Below are positions 9,015 through 16,727 of a stretch of DNA of 64,000 nucleotides, piece after piece (the first letter of the stretch is position 1; each line of letters begins with the position of its first letter). Source of the stretch: Zongyangia hominis (GTDB lineage Bacteria > Bacillota > Clostridia > Oscillospirales > Ruminococcaceae); contig NZ_JACRTC010000001.1 of NCBI RefSeq assembly GCF_014385095.1, positions 1 through 64,000 on the forward strand. Reading direction: 5' to 3'. The notes under the pieces are model-generated. The model searched no databases. It was not told the origin of the DNA and worked only from the letters and a program-made list of their open reading frames with translations. The position numbers and the translations under genes were made by a program.

Positions 9015-9430
9015 GTTTTATTTGTGACATCGTCGCGGCACACGCGGCAAAGGTTCCAACAGCGCCACAGCGCGGTGTCCTCCGCCGGCAAGCGGCGGTC
9101 CCTGCCGGGACGGGACGACGCGCCATAGGTTTCGTTTGCGACATCGTCGCGTTGCACGCGGCTAAGATTCCAATAGTGCCGCAGCGCGGTTTCCTCCGCC
9201 GGCAGACGGTCCTTGTCGGGACGGGACGACGCGCCATAAGATTTGTTTGCGACATCGTCGCGTTGCACGCGGCTAAGGTTCCAATAGTGCCACAGCGCGG
9301 CATCCTCCGCCGGCAGGCGGTCCTTGTCGGGACGGGACGACGCGCCATAGGTTTTATTTGTGACATCGTCGCGGCACACGCGGCTAAGGTTCCAATAGTG
9401 CCACAGCGCGGTATCCTCCGCCGGCAGGCG
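9003..9430. repeat. Tandem repeat array, 3.7 copies of a 111-114 bp unit
   Basis: Copies begin at 9003, 9117, 9228 and 9339 with the shared phrase GACGCGCCATA; periods are 114, 111 and 111, and the last copy is cut at about 92 bases. Copies 2-4 are nearly identical, copy 1 somewhat diverged. Each copy has a short hairpin CCGCC-GGCA-GGCGG (or a variant) and the phrase GACATCGTCGCG. The 111-base period is a multiple of three, so frames on both strands stay open as 37-residue repeats; neither looks like a real protein. The first unit overlaps the truA stop codon. Bases 9431-9458 carry the ribosome binding site of the next gene. Confidence 0.9.
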
Positions 9431-9458
9431 GAATGTAAAAGAAGGAAGGTGAAAGCCG

Positions 9459-10613
9459 ATGTCCAAGGTACAGGATATTTCCGAGGTGCGGAAAAAATAC
9501 AAGAAAAAGAGCATTGTCAAGCGCATCATCCTTTTGCTGCTCATCTTTCTCCTGGTGCTGGTGGCGCTGTCTTTCACTAACGAGACGGTGCGCAACCGCG
9601 TCAACGACTGGATTTCCACCGTGGCGGCGGAGTTTGGCGGCGGCAGCGGCTTCCCGGTTAGCCTGGCGGGCGCCAATCCGGTGGAGCTCGCTTCCATGAG
9701 CAATGACCTGGGTGTGCTCACCGACACCAATTTCTATGTCTATAACCAAAACGGAAAGGAAATCGGCAACATCAAGCACGGCTTTACGAACCCCAAAGTG
9801 GTCGTCAACAGCTCCATGAGCGCCATCTACGACCGGGGAGGAAAGAAGCTGGTCCTTTCCTCCAAGACCAAAGAGATCCTCACCCAGACCTATGAGTTTT
9901 CTATATTGACGGCGGACCTTGCCAAAAACGGCTACCTGGCGGTGGCCACCGGGTCCCAGCGGTACACCTCCCAGCTGACGGTGTACGACAACAGCCAGAA
10001 GGAGTTTATGCACTGGTATTCCGCCCAAAACCACATTGTCTCCCTGTCCATCCTCAGCGACGGCTCCGGCATCGCGGTGGGCACCTTGGGAGCGGAAAAC
10101 GGCAGCCTTAAATCTACCCTGCACCTGCTCTCCTTTAGCTCGGAGGAACCCATCGCCACCCTGGACTTTCCGGGGGAGGCCATCTACGCGGTGGACTGCA
10201 AGGAGGGGGGCAACATCTTCGTCCTCACCGACAAGGCGGCCCGGGTCGTCAGCGCCAAGGGCAAGGTGGAGGGCGAATACATCTACGGCGCCACCAACCT
10301 GGTCAGCTTTTCCACCGAGGGAAGCAAGCAGGTGGTGCTTGTCTTCGGCGACTACAACCAGTACCAGCAGGCCACCGTGGTCATGCTCAACCAAAAGGGC
10401 GAGAAGACCGGGGAAGTCAGCTTACAGGAGTCGGTTAAGGGCCTGTCCGTTTCCGGGGACAAGGTAGCCCTTCTACTCCAGCGGCAGGCGGTCGTTTACA
10501 GCATGTCCGGGGAACAGATCCGCACGGTCCCGGTGGAGCGGGGGAGCATCGGCGTTCAAATGGCGGGCTCCGGGGTCTATGTGTCCATGACCGGAGAGAT
10601 TCGGAAAGGATAA
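9459..10613 (+). CDS. Membrane-anchored beta-propeller-like protein (DUF5711-like)
   Basis: The 384-residue protein has a basic N-terminus, one transmembrane segment (about residues 20-42) and a long extracytoplasmic part made of repeated beta-rich blocks of the kind seen in WD/PQQ-like propellers (for example NGYLAVATGSQ and VFVLTDKAA-like stretches about 45 residues apart). The overall look matches Firmicutes DUF5711 proteins, whose function is unknown. AAGGAAGG lies just upstream of the ATG. It is followed by a promoter and cvpA. The DUF assignment is from memory of the family pattern; no catalytic motif is visible. Confidence 0.65.
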   Translation: MSKVQDISEVRKKYKKKSIVKRIILLLLIFLLVLVALSFTNETVRNRVNDWISTVAAEFGGGSGFPVSLAGANPVELASMSNDLGVLTDTNFYVYNQNGKEIGNIKHGFTNPKVVVNSSMSAIYDRGGKKLVLSSKTKEILTQTYEFSILTADLAKNGYLAVATGSQRYTSQLTVYDNSQKEFMHWYSAQNHIVSLSILSDGSGIAVGTLGAENGSLKSTLHLLSFSSEEPIATLDFPGEAIYAVDCKEGGNIFVLTDKAARVVSAKGKVEGEYIYGATNLVSFSTEGSKQVVLVFGDYNQYQQATVVMLNQKGEKTGEVSLQESVKGLSVSGDKVALLLQRQAVVYSMSGEQIRTVPVERGSIGVQMAGSGVYVSMTGEIRKG

Positions 10614-10691
10614 GGACAAAAACTGTAAAAAACTGAGGTTAAAATACACCTAAATTGTAAACTTTTTTTGGCGTCCCTTGACGGAATCGCT

Positions 10692-10719
10692 TTGACGAGT
10701 AATAATTCTATTGTATATT
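10692..10719 (+). promoter_or_regulatory. Promoter(s) upstream of cvpA
   Basis: TTGACG (10692-10697), a 16-base spacer and TATATT (10714-10719). A second overlapping candidate is TTGACG (10678-10683) with AATAAT (10701-10706) at 17 bases. Both are 45-60 bases upstream of the cvpA start. Confidence 0.7.
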
Positions 10720-10764
10720 TCTATCCATCGCCAAGCGAATGAAATGTGAGAAAGGGAGGAATGC

Positions 10765-11457
10765 ATGATCGACTGGATTCCACTGATCTATGACCTATGT
10801 GTCGTGGGATTGGTTGTCTATTTTGTTTCAATTTCGGCGCACCGCGGTTTTGTCCGCACCGTGATTGAATTTATCGGATATTTTCTGTCCCTGATGGCGG
10901 CAAATTATGGCGCCAAGTTTTTTTCCTCGGCCATTTTTGAAAAGCTACTGCGCCCCACGGTCTTGGACACCGTGGCCAAAAAGCTCACCGAGGCCGGAAT
11001 CACGGATATCGCTTCCGATGTGCAGACCATTCTGGCCAAAGTGCCGGACATGCTGGAGGATTTTCTCGCAAAATATGGGGTAAAGGAGGATGTGCTGGGC
11101 AACTTTAAGGCCCTGGCTAATCCCTCCCAGCCTCTCCCTGAGGCCATCACCGACCATGTGGTGGGACCCATCGTTGTCAGCGTGGTGGAGCTCATCCTGT
11201 TCCTCATCTTGATTTCGCTGTGCTTTTTCCTGGTCCGCAAGTTTTCCTGGACCCTGGGAGGATTGCGGAAGATTCCCATCATCGGTCCTGCCAACACCAT
11301 TTTGGGCGGGGTTGTGGGGGCGCTGGAAGGCCTCCTCACCGTGGCACTCATCGCCAATCTTTTAAACCTGATTATCACGGCCACAGCGGGCGGTTTTCAG
11401 TATCTCAACAGTGGCATTATTGATCAGACAGTTTTATTTCGAAGATTTCTGCTATAA
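10765..11457 (+). CDS. CvpA family membrane protein
   Basis: A 230-residue protein with about four hydrophobic helices: an N-terminal pair around residues 8-50 (with AHRGFVRTVIEFIGY, the usual CvpA start region) and a C-terminal pair around 135-160 and 175-205 (GPANTILGGVVGALEGLL, typical of the family). CvpA proteins are linked to colicin V production and cell-envelope resistance; their molecular role is unresolved. Between the pairs is a soluble helical insert of about 75 residues. It begins at ATG after GGGAGGA. It has its own promoter and a terminator-like hairpin behind it. Confidence 0.8.
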   Translation: MIDWIPLIYDLCVVGLVVYFVSISAHRGFVRTVIEFIGYFLSLMAANYGAKFFSSAIFEKLLRPTVLDTVAKKLTEAGITDIASDVQTILAKVPDMLEDFLAKYGVKEDVLGNFKALANPSQPLPEAITDHVVGPIVVSVVELILFLILISLCFFLVRKFSWTLGGLRKIPIIGPANTILGGVVGALEGLLTVALIANLLNLIITATAGGFQYLNSGIIDQTVLFRRFLL

Positions 11458-11477
11458 ATACAGTGTGATAGATAGAT

Positions 11478-11526
11478 TTCCCAACGCCGCGACCGGGTAG
11501 GCGGTTGGGAATTTCCCGGTTTTTTC
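11478..11526 (+). terminator. Terminator-like hairpin between cvpA and the clpE-like gene
   Basis: An 8-bp stem (11478-11485 with 11504-11511) is followed by a T-rich stretch interrupted by CCCGG. The long loop and broken T tract make it a weak or conditional terminator. Confidence 0.45.
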
Positions 11527-11559
11527 CGGAGCATGCCCGGCAGGAGGAAAGTGATACGT

Positions 11560-13827
11560 ATGTTATGTTCCCGATGCAAAAGAAGACCGGCCGTCGTCTA
11601 TATGACCCGGCTGGAGAACGGTGAAACGATCAATGAAGGTCTGTGCCTGGTGTGCGCCAAGGAGCTGGGGCTCAAGCCTGTGGACGATATGATGAAGCAG
11701 ATGGGCATCAGCGACGAGGATTTGGAAGACATGAGCAGCCAGCTGATGGACATCATGGGCGGGGAAGAGGAAAACGGCTTTGAGCCGGGCGGTTCCCAGA
11801 CCTTCCCCTTTTTGCAGAACCTCTTTGGAGACCAAGCGGCCAAAGGTCAGGAGAGCGCTCCCGGCCGGCCCGGCCCCGCTCAGCGGGAGAAAGCGCCCAA
11901 AAAGGAAAAGAAGCGCAAATATTTGGACAACTACTGTGAAAACCTGACCCAGAAGGCCAAGGAAGGACGCCTTGACCGGATTGTGGGCCGGGACAACGAA
12001 ATTTATAGGGTCGTGCAGATACTCAACCGACGCACCAAGAATAACCCCTGCCTGATCGGTGAGCCCGGCGTGGGCAAGACTGCCATCGCCGAGGGTATCG
12101 CTCTGCGCATCGCCCAGGGCAACGTCCCCGCCAAGCTCATGGACAAGGAAATCCATCTGCTGGACCTGACCGCCCTGGTGGCCGGGACCCAGTTCCGGGG
12201 CCAGTTTGAAAGCCGGGTCAAGGGGCTGGTGGAGGAAGTAAAGTCCTGCGGTAACATCATCCTCTTTATTGACGAGGTCCACAACCTGGTGGGCGCGGGC
12301 GATTCCGAGGGCTCTATGAACGCGGCCAACATTCTCAAACCTGCCCTCTCCCGGGGAGAAATTCAGGTCATCGGCGCCACCACTTTCAACGAATACCGCA
12401 AGTACATTGAAAAGGACAGCGCTTTGGAGCGCCGGTTCCAGCCGGTAACGGTGAATGAACCCTCCATCGCCGACACCATCGAGGTCCTACAGGGCGTCAA
12501 GGAATACTACGAAAGTTATCACCACGTCAAGGTGCCCGACGCTATTGTTCGCTCGGCTGCCATGCTTTCCGAGCGTTACATCAACGACCGCTTCCTCCCC
12601 GACAAGGCCATCGACCTGCTCGACGAGGCCTGTTCCTGCGCGTCTTTGGCGAGCAAGGAGCTGGCGGAGTACGAGAGCTTATCCAAGAGCCTCACCGATC
12701 TGCTCATCAAACAGGAGGAGATTAACGCAGCCACCGACAGCGTGGATTACGAGGCGCTGGCCGAGACCAAGGCGGACATTCTGCGGGTGGAAGCGAAGCG
12801 GGGCGAGCTGCAGGACAAGGTGGATGGACTCACCGTGACCCAGGACGACCTGGCCAAGGTCATTGAGCTTTGGACCGGGATTCCCGCAAGCAAAATCAGA
12901 GAAAACGAGCTGCGCCGGGTGGCGGGCTTGGAGGAAGCGCTGAAAAAGAAGATTATCGGCCAGGACGAAGCGGTGGAGCTGGTAGCGGCCGCCGTGCGCC
13001 GCTCCCGGGTGCAGCTAAGCCCCCGCCGCCGGCCGGCCTCCTTTATCTTTGTCGGTCCCACCGGCGTGGGAAAGACGGAGCTTGTCAAGGTGCTGGCCCG
13101 GGAGCTCTTCGACACCGCCGACCCCCTCATCCGGCTGGATATGAGCGAATTTATGGAGAAGCACTCGGTCTCTCGGATTGTGGGCTCCCCTCCGGGCTAT
13201 GTGGGTTACGACGAGGCGGGACAGCTCACCGAGAAGGTGCGCCGCCGCCCCTATTCGGTGGTGCTCTTTGACGAAATTGAGAAGGCCCATCCCGATGTGC
13301 TCAATGTCCTGTTGCAGATTTTGGACGAGGGCCGGATCACCGACGCCCACGGCCGGACGGTATCCTTTGAAAACACGGTGCTGGTGATGACCTCCAACGC
13401 GGGTAGCAACCTCAAGGAGAACGCGCTGGGCTTTAACCGCGACGAAGGGGAAGTGGCCAAGGATCGGGTGATGAAGGCACTGGGCGACTTTTTGCGGCCC
13501 GAGTTTTTGGGGCGTGTGGACGAAGTGGTCGTCTTCCGGCAGCTGAGCCAGGAGGACTTCGAGAAGATCGCCGCCCTGCTCCTCGATGAGTTTAAGGACC
13601 CGATGAAAGAAAAGGGCATCGAGTTTGGCTATGACGACGCGGCACTGCGTCTAATTGCGCAGAAGGCCTACGGCCACAAGAGCGGGGCCCGAGACATCCG
13701 GCGGATCATCCGCAAGGAAGTGGAGGACAAAATCGCCCTGCTGCTCATACAAAAGGGGGAGGAAAACGTCTCCCAGATCATGAAGCTCACGGCCAAGGAC
13801 GGCGAATTTGTATTGTTAGAGGCGTAA
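11560..13827 (+). CDS. clpE: ClpE-type ATP-dependent Clp protease ATP-binding subunit
   Basis: A class I HSP100 unfoldase of 755 residues that would feed proteins to ClpP. It opens with a zinc finger (Cys3, Cys6, Cys29, Cys32) in place of the double Clp-N domain; that is the hallmark of ClpE rather than ClpC. Two AAA+ modules follow: Walker A GEPGVGKT near residue 167 with FIDEVHN, a coiled-coil linker near 390-430 with a UVR-like helix, and Walker A GPTGVGKT near residue 500 with FDEIEKAH. ATG 11560 has AGGAGG upstream and puts the first cysteine at position 3; ATG 11533 is upstream of that ribosome binding site. No CtsR-type operator was seen upstream. Confidence 0.85.
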   Translation: MLCSRCKRRPAVVYMTRLENGETINEGLCLVCAKELGLKPVDDMMKQMGISDEDLEDMSSQLMDIMGGEEENGFEPGGSQTFPFLQNLFGDQAAKGQESAPGRPGPAQREKAPKKEKKRKYLDNYCENLTQKAKEGRLDRIVGRDNEIYRVVQILNRRTKNNPCLIGEPGVGKTAIAEGIALRIAQGNVPAKLMDKEIHLLDLTALVAGTQFRGQFESRVKGLVEEVKSCGNIILFIDEVHNLVGAGDSEGSMNAANILKPALSRGEIQVIGATTFNEYRKYIEKDSALERRFQPVTVNEPSIADTIEVLQGVKEYYESYHHVKVPDAIVRSAAMLSERYINDRFLPDKAIDLLDEACSCASLASKELAEYESLSKSLTDLLIKQEEINAATDSVDYEALAETKADILRVEAKRGELQDKVDGLTVTQDDLAKVIELWTGIPASKIRENELRRVAGLEEALKKKIIGQDEAVELVAAAVRRSRVQLSPRRRPASFIFVGPTGVGKTELVKVLARELFDTADPLIRLDMSEFMEKHSVSRIVGSPPGYVGYDEAGQLTEKVRRRPYSVVLFDEIEKAHPDVLNVLLQILDEGRITDAHGRTVSFENTVLVMTSNAGSNLKENALGFNRDEGEVAKDRVMKALGDFLRPEFLGRVDEVVVFRQLSQEDFEKIAALLLDEFKDPMKEKGIEFGYDDAALRLIAQKAYGHKSGARDIRRIIRKEVEDKIALLLIQKGEENVSQIMKLTAKDGEFVLLEA

Positions 13828-13833
13828 ATAAGG

Positions 13834-13861
13834 GGGCCGGGAGGAGATTACCGGCCCTTTT
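13834..13861 (+). terminator. Terminator of the clpE-like gene
   Basis: A 7-bp GC stem (GGGCCGG/CCGGCCC) with a 10-base loop and TTTT, beginning 7 bases after the stop codon. Confidence 0.85.
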
Positions 13862-13903
13862 ATACGAGGAAAAGAGAGCGACGGACTTTTTATTCTCCAT
13901 CTA

Positions 13904-13932
13904 TTGACAAAAGTTCATGCAGATGGTAAAAT
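13904..13932 (+). promoter_or_regulatory. Promoter of the tRNA cluster
   Basis: A perfect -35 TTGACA (13904-13909), a 17-base spacer and TAAAAT (13927-13932), 20 bases before tRNA-Gly. An overlapping TATAAT (13932-13937) is at 22 bases, too far to be the partner. Confidence 0.85.
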
Positions 13933-13951
13933 ATAATCCGTCGCTAGATAA

Positions 13952-14025
13952 GCGGGTGTAGTTCAATGGTAGAATCCCAGCCTTCCAAGCTGGTCGCGTG
14001 GGTTCGATTCCCATCACCCGCTCCA
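13952..14025 (+). tRNA. tRNA-Gly (anticodon TCC)
   Basis: A 74-base cloverleaf with acceptor GCGGGTG, anticodon loop CTTCCAA inside CCAGC/GCTGG, T loop TTCGATT and encoded CCA. First gene of the cluster. Confidence 0.97.
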
Positions 14026-14085
14026 ATTTATTCCGTCACACAGCATATTGCGCTAGGAAGAGTTGGGCGGCGGGCATGTTACAAT

Positions 14086-14162
14086 GCGCCAGTAGCTCAG
14101 CTGGATAGAGCAACTGCCTTCTAAGCAGTAGGTCAGGGGTTCGAGTCCCTTCTGGCGCGCCA
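14086..14162 (+). tRNA. tRNA-Arg (anticodon TCT)
   Basis: A 77-base cloverleaf with acceptor GCGCCAG, anticodon loop CTTCTAA in stem ACTGC/GCAGT, T loop TTCGAGT and encoded CCA. Reads AGA/AGG. Confidence 0.97.
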
Positions 14163-14167
14163 TTGTG

Positions 14168-14244
14168 GTGGGTATAGCTCAGTTGGTTAGAGCGCCAGAT
14201 TGTGGCTCTGGAGGTCGTGAGTTCGACTCTCATTACCCACCCCA
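14168..14244 (+). tRNA. tRNA-His (anticodon GTG)
   Basis: A 77-base cloverleaf with acceptor GTGGGTA, anticodon loop TTGTGGC in stem CCAGA/TCTGG and encoded CCA. The base before the acceptor (14167) is G, as required for the G-1 of tRNA-His; it can face the C discriminator, so the mature RNA may begin at 14167. Confidence 0.97.
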
Positions 14245-14254
14245 CTTTACTAAT

Positions 14255-14276
14255 AAAAGGCGAAAGCCTTTTTTTT
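14255..14276 (+). terminator. Terminator after tRNA-His
   Basis: A stem AAAAGGC/GCCTTTT with a GAAA tetraloop and a continuing T run. It separates tRNA-Gln from the first three tRNAs; leakage or an unseen promoter must serve tRNA-Gln. Confidence 0.8.
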
Positions 14277-14315
14277 ATACCATCAGCTGGACAGAAGAGG
14301 TTTTTCTGTACCTGA

Positions 14316-14391
14316 TGGGCTGTAGCCAAGCGGTAAGGCACCAGACTTTGACTCTGGCATCCCGTGGGTTCGAATCCCGCCAGCCCAGCCA
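14316..14391 (+). tRNA. tRNA-Gln (anticodon TTG)
   Basis: A 76-base cloverleaf with acceptor TGGGCTG, the D arm GCCAAGCGGTAAGGC typical of tRNA-Gln, anticodon loop CTTTGAC in CCAGA/TCTGG and encoded CCA. Confidence 0.97.
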
Positions 14392-14415
14392 GCGGCAAGT
14401 TGCCGCTCCCAAATG

Positions 14416-14448
14416 ACACACCCCACTTTGTGGGGTGTGTTTTCTTTT
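14416..14448 (+). terminator. Terminator of tRNA-Gln
   Basis: An 11-bp perfect stem (14416-14426 with 14430-14440) followed by TTTCTTTT. Confidence 0.9.
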
Positions 14449-14491
14449 GTACTTGCGTCTAGATGGGCGCCATTATGTAGCGCTTTCCACA

Positions 14492-14527
14492 GATAGGGCC
14501 TGGAGCATTTGCGCTCCAGGCCCTATC
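14492..14527. repeat. 15-bp perfect hairpin between convergent transcription units
   Basis: A perfect 15-bp inverted repeat (14492-14506 with 14513-14527) with a 6-base loop. It lies just past the stop of the minus-strand zinc-ribbon gene and after the tRNA-Gln terminator. There is no T run on either side, so it is not a standard intrinsic terminator, but it may stabilise the 3' end of the minus transcript. Confidence 0.6.
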
Positions 14528-14542
14528 GAATGCGGCATATCT

Positions 14543-15631
14543 TTATTCTGCCATAGCATCATAGGTGATGCTTCCGTTATAAATTTTGAGCAGTATGTCT
14601 TCAAAATTGATATCGTCAAGGATGGTGATGTCCAAGTTGAGGTCATTGCCTCCCTTGCGGTTCATCGCGTCTCTGGTGGTGGAAGATAGATACAAAAACT
14701 TGTCGCATGTTGTGTGCCACGCCTGCAACAGCTCCGGTTGACGGATGGCCTTGGTCACTTTGATAGCATCCGAAATACCTTCATATGCCACTTCGATCAC
14801 AATGGTGTCGTTAGATGCGTCAAAGTATAGATTGCTGTAATACTGAAAGCTTTGCTCCACGATGGGCCGCATTTGGCTGAGGATGCTCTCGGCTATGGCG
14901 TTTTTCTCGGACATACGGCCGGCGGTGGTGGTAGTGACAGGAGGCTTGGTTGTGGTGGGAGGAGTCGTCGTGACGGGAGTTGTTGTTGCCGGTTTGTCTT
15001 TTTGGGGCGGCTGATTTCCACCGCCCGTTCCGTTGGAGACGGCGCCGGTGGTGACGATGACGTCCAGAGGTACGGATTTGACCAGGCCGTCTGAAGAAGA
15101 GGCGATCACGCGGGTTGATCCCTGGCCGGCAGCCACAATTTTGACTTCCAATTCATCCGAGGTATGGGAAGCGATTTCCACCGTTGCCACGGTGGTATCC
15201 CCACTTTCCAGAAGGATGTTACCCGGCTCAAAGAATTCGGGTCCCACCTGGAGAACCGTTGTCACGCTCTGTCCAGGAGTGGTTATTTGAACGGGGGAGG
15301 CATCCTCCCAGCGCAGAAGGGAAATGCCGCTGGGGGAGAGGATGGGGGTGGCTTTGGGCGTAGAGAACGCCAAAACGGCAAGCCCCACAATGCCGATGAT
15401 AAGGAGGGGCAGCAGGCACAGCAGCACTTTCTTGGGAAACTTACGCTTGGTCGAAGACGTTTCTTTTTCGGAGGAAGGGGGAGCCGCTGTTTCCTCTTGG
15501 GGGGAGGGCTCCTCTGTGGTAGGGGGTGCTGGAATGGGTTTCGGCGAAACTGGGGGCTGCCAGTTCGCGGGTTTTCCACAACGGGGACAGAAATTCCCCT
15601 CAAATTCTGTCGAACAGTTTGCACATTTCAT
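14543..15631 (-). CDS. Zinc-ribbon membrane protein with Ig-like (BIG2-type) domain
   Basis: A 362-residue protein. It opens with a zinc ribbon (Cys3, Cys6, Cys15, Cys18), then a Pro/Glu-rich cytoplasmic linker to about residue 70, a basic stop-transfer and one transmembrane helix (about 73-93). Outside, residues of roughly 105-200 look like a bacterial Ig-like fold (TTVATVEIAS, GQGSTRVIASS), followed by a Thr/Pro-rich linker near 210-240 and a C-terminal domain of about 120 residues that I do not recognise. The start at 15631 puts the first cysteine at residue 3 and has AGAGG upstream; a longer frame to 15661 lacks this. Function unknown; envelope sensing is only a guess. Confidence 0.7.
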   Translation of the reverse strand: MKCANCSTEFEGNFCPRCGKPANWQPPVSPKPIPAPPTTEEPSPQEETAAPPSSEKETSSTKRKFPKKVLLCLLPLLIIGIVGLAVLAFSTPKATPILSPSGISLLRWEDASPVQITTPGQSVTTVLQVGPEFFEPGNILLESGDTTVATVEIASHTSDELEVKIVAAGQGSTRVIASSSDGLVKSVPLDVIVTTGAVSNGTGGGNQPPQKDKPATTTPVTTTPPTTTKPPVTTTTAGRMSEKNAIAESILSQMRPIVEQSFQYYSNLYFDASNDTIVIEVAYEGISDAIKVTKAIRQPELLQAWHTTCDKFLYLSSTTRDAMNRKGGNDLNLDITILDDINFEDILLKIYNGSITYDAMAE

Positions 15632-15875
15632 ACAAAAGACCTCTTCTTCCCGGCACCGCAATCTTGCTGTACCGCCATATTCCGTCGCCTTTTGTCGGAT
15701 GACGTCTTATCTATTTTATACCATAATTTGGCGTCCCTTGGAACAGGATCCTATGGAATTTGTAGAGATGATGGAATGAGCAGCTGCAAATTTGTATATT
15801 ATTTTGGAGAAATGAGGAAATCAGAGAAAATTCCCAAAGTGATGATTAAATTTCCTTTACAAAATCCCAGAAGTC

Positions 15876-15904
15876 TTGTGAATTTGTGACTGATTTGCTA
15901 TGAT
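15876..15904 (+). promoter_or_regulatory. Promoter of the solute-binding/GGDEF gene
   Basis: TTGTGA (15876-15881), a 17-base spacer and TATGAT (15899-15904), 56 bases before the start codon. Confidence 0.7.
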
Positions 15905-15959
15905 AAACAAAGAACATCTATTGCGTGAAGGACAAAAAGACGAAAGGGGAGATTAGCGT

Positions 15960-16727
15960 ATGAAACAGAATAAATGGATCTCCTTTTTTTCATTGCTTTT
16001 GGCCATGGTGATGCTCGCCAGCCTTTGTGTCACGGCGGATGCAAAACAGGAAAAGGGCCGCGTAGTCCGAGTGGGCTACCCTATCCAGTGGGGCCTCACG
16101 GAGATAGATGAAGACGGCAACTATAGGGGATACACCTACGAATATTTACAGGAAATCGCCCAATACACCGGATGGACCTATGAATTTGTCCAGGTGCCCG
16201 GCGATACCGATCAGAGCCTGGGGACGCTGATGGATATGCTGGATAAAGGCGAAATTGACCTGATGGGGGGCACCCTATACAGTCAGGCACTGGCGGAGAC
16301 CTATAACTATTCCGCATTTAGCTACGGTACGGTGGATACAGTGCTCCAGGTGCTCCATGACGATCCGCGGGATATTGTCATTGATTCCCAGTCCAACCAG
16401 AAGATCCGCATCGCGATCATCGAGACGAGCAAAATGCGGCGCCAGGAGCTGGAGGAATACTGCAAATTAAATTTGATTGAGCCGGAATATATCCTATGTA
16501 AAAGTGGTGAAGAACAGCTCCACGCGCTCAAAAGTGGGCGGGCCGACGCCCTACTCAACACCAGTCTCAACCTGTTTCCGGGGGTGCGGACCATCGCCAA
16601 ATTTTCGCCCAAGCCCTTCTATTTTATCATGTCCAAAAATAACGGCCAGGGACTGATGCAAGAGCTCAACTCCGCCATCTCCAGCATTGAGCAGGCGGAC
16701 CCCTATTTTTTCCACCACCTTGTATGA
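15960..16727 (+). CDS. N-terminal part of a frameshifted solute-binding/GGDEF sensor
   Basis: Residues 1-28 form a signal peptide or anchor, followed by a periplasmic-binding-protein type 3 (SBP_bac_3) domain: VRVGYPIQWG at the start, then FSYGT and KSGRADALL stretches typical of the fold. The frame ends at TGA 16725-16727 shortly after a run of six T (16706-16711). Removing one T gives DPYFSTTLYEKYF, which joins smoothly to the next reading frame, so 15960-18489 is best read as one gene of about 842 codons with a one-base insertion. The ATG has AGGGGAG upstream. It could be a real inactivating mutation, a phase-variable tract, a programmed +1 shift or a sequencing error. Confidence 0.8.
   Translation: MKQNKWISFFSLLLAMVMLASLCVTADAKQEKGRVVRVGYPIQWGLTEIDEDGNYRGYTYEYLQEIAQYTGWTYEFVQVPGDTDQSLGTLMDMLDKGEIDLMGGTLYSQALAETYNYSAFSYGTVDTVLQVLHDDPRDIVIDSQSNQKIRIAIIETSKMRRQELEEYCKLNLIEPEYILCKSGEEQLHALKSGRADALLNTSLNLFPGVRTIAKFSPKPFYFIMSKNNGQGLMQELNSAISSIEQADPYFFHHLV

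Noticed and set aside
9003..9430. Possible CRISPR array
   Set aside because: Units are 111-114 bases and nearly identical throughout, with no short repeats separated by unique spacers, and no cas genes are in the window.
9152..9580. Plus-strand and minus-strand frames encoding 37-residue repeats over the truA-linked array
   Set aside because: Both strands stay open because the period is a multiple of three. There is no ribosome binding site, and the frames run into the DUF5711-like gene.
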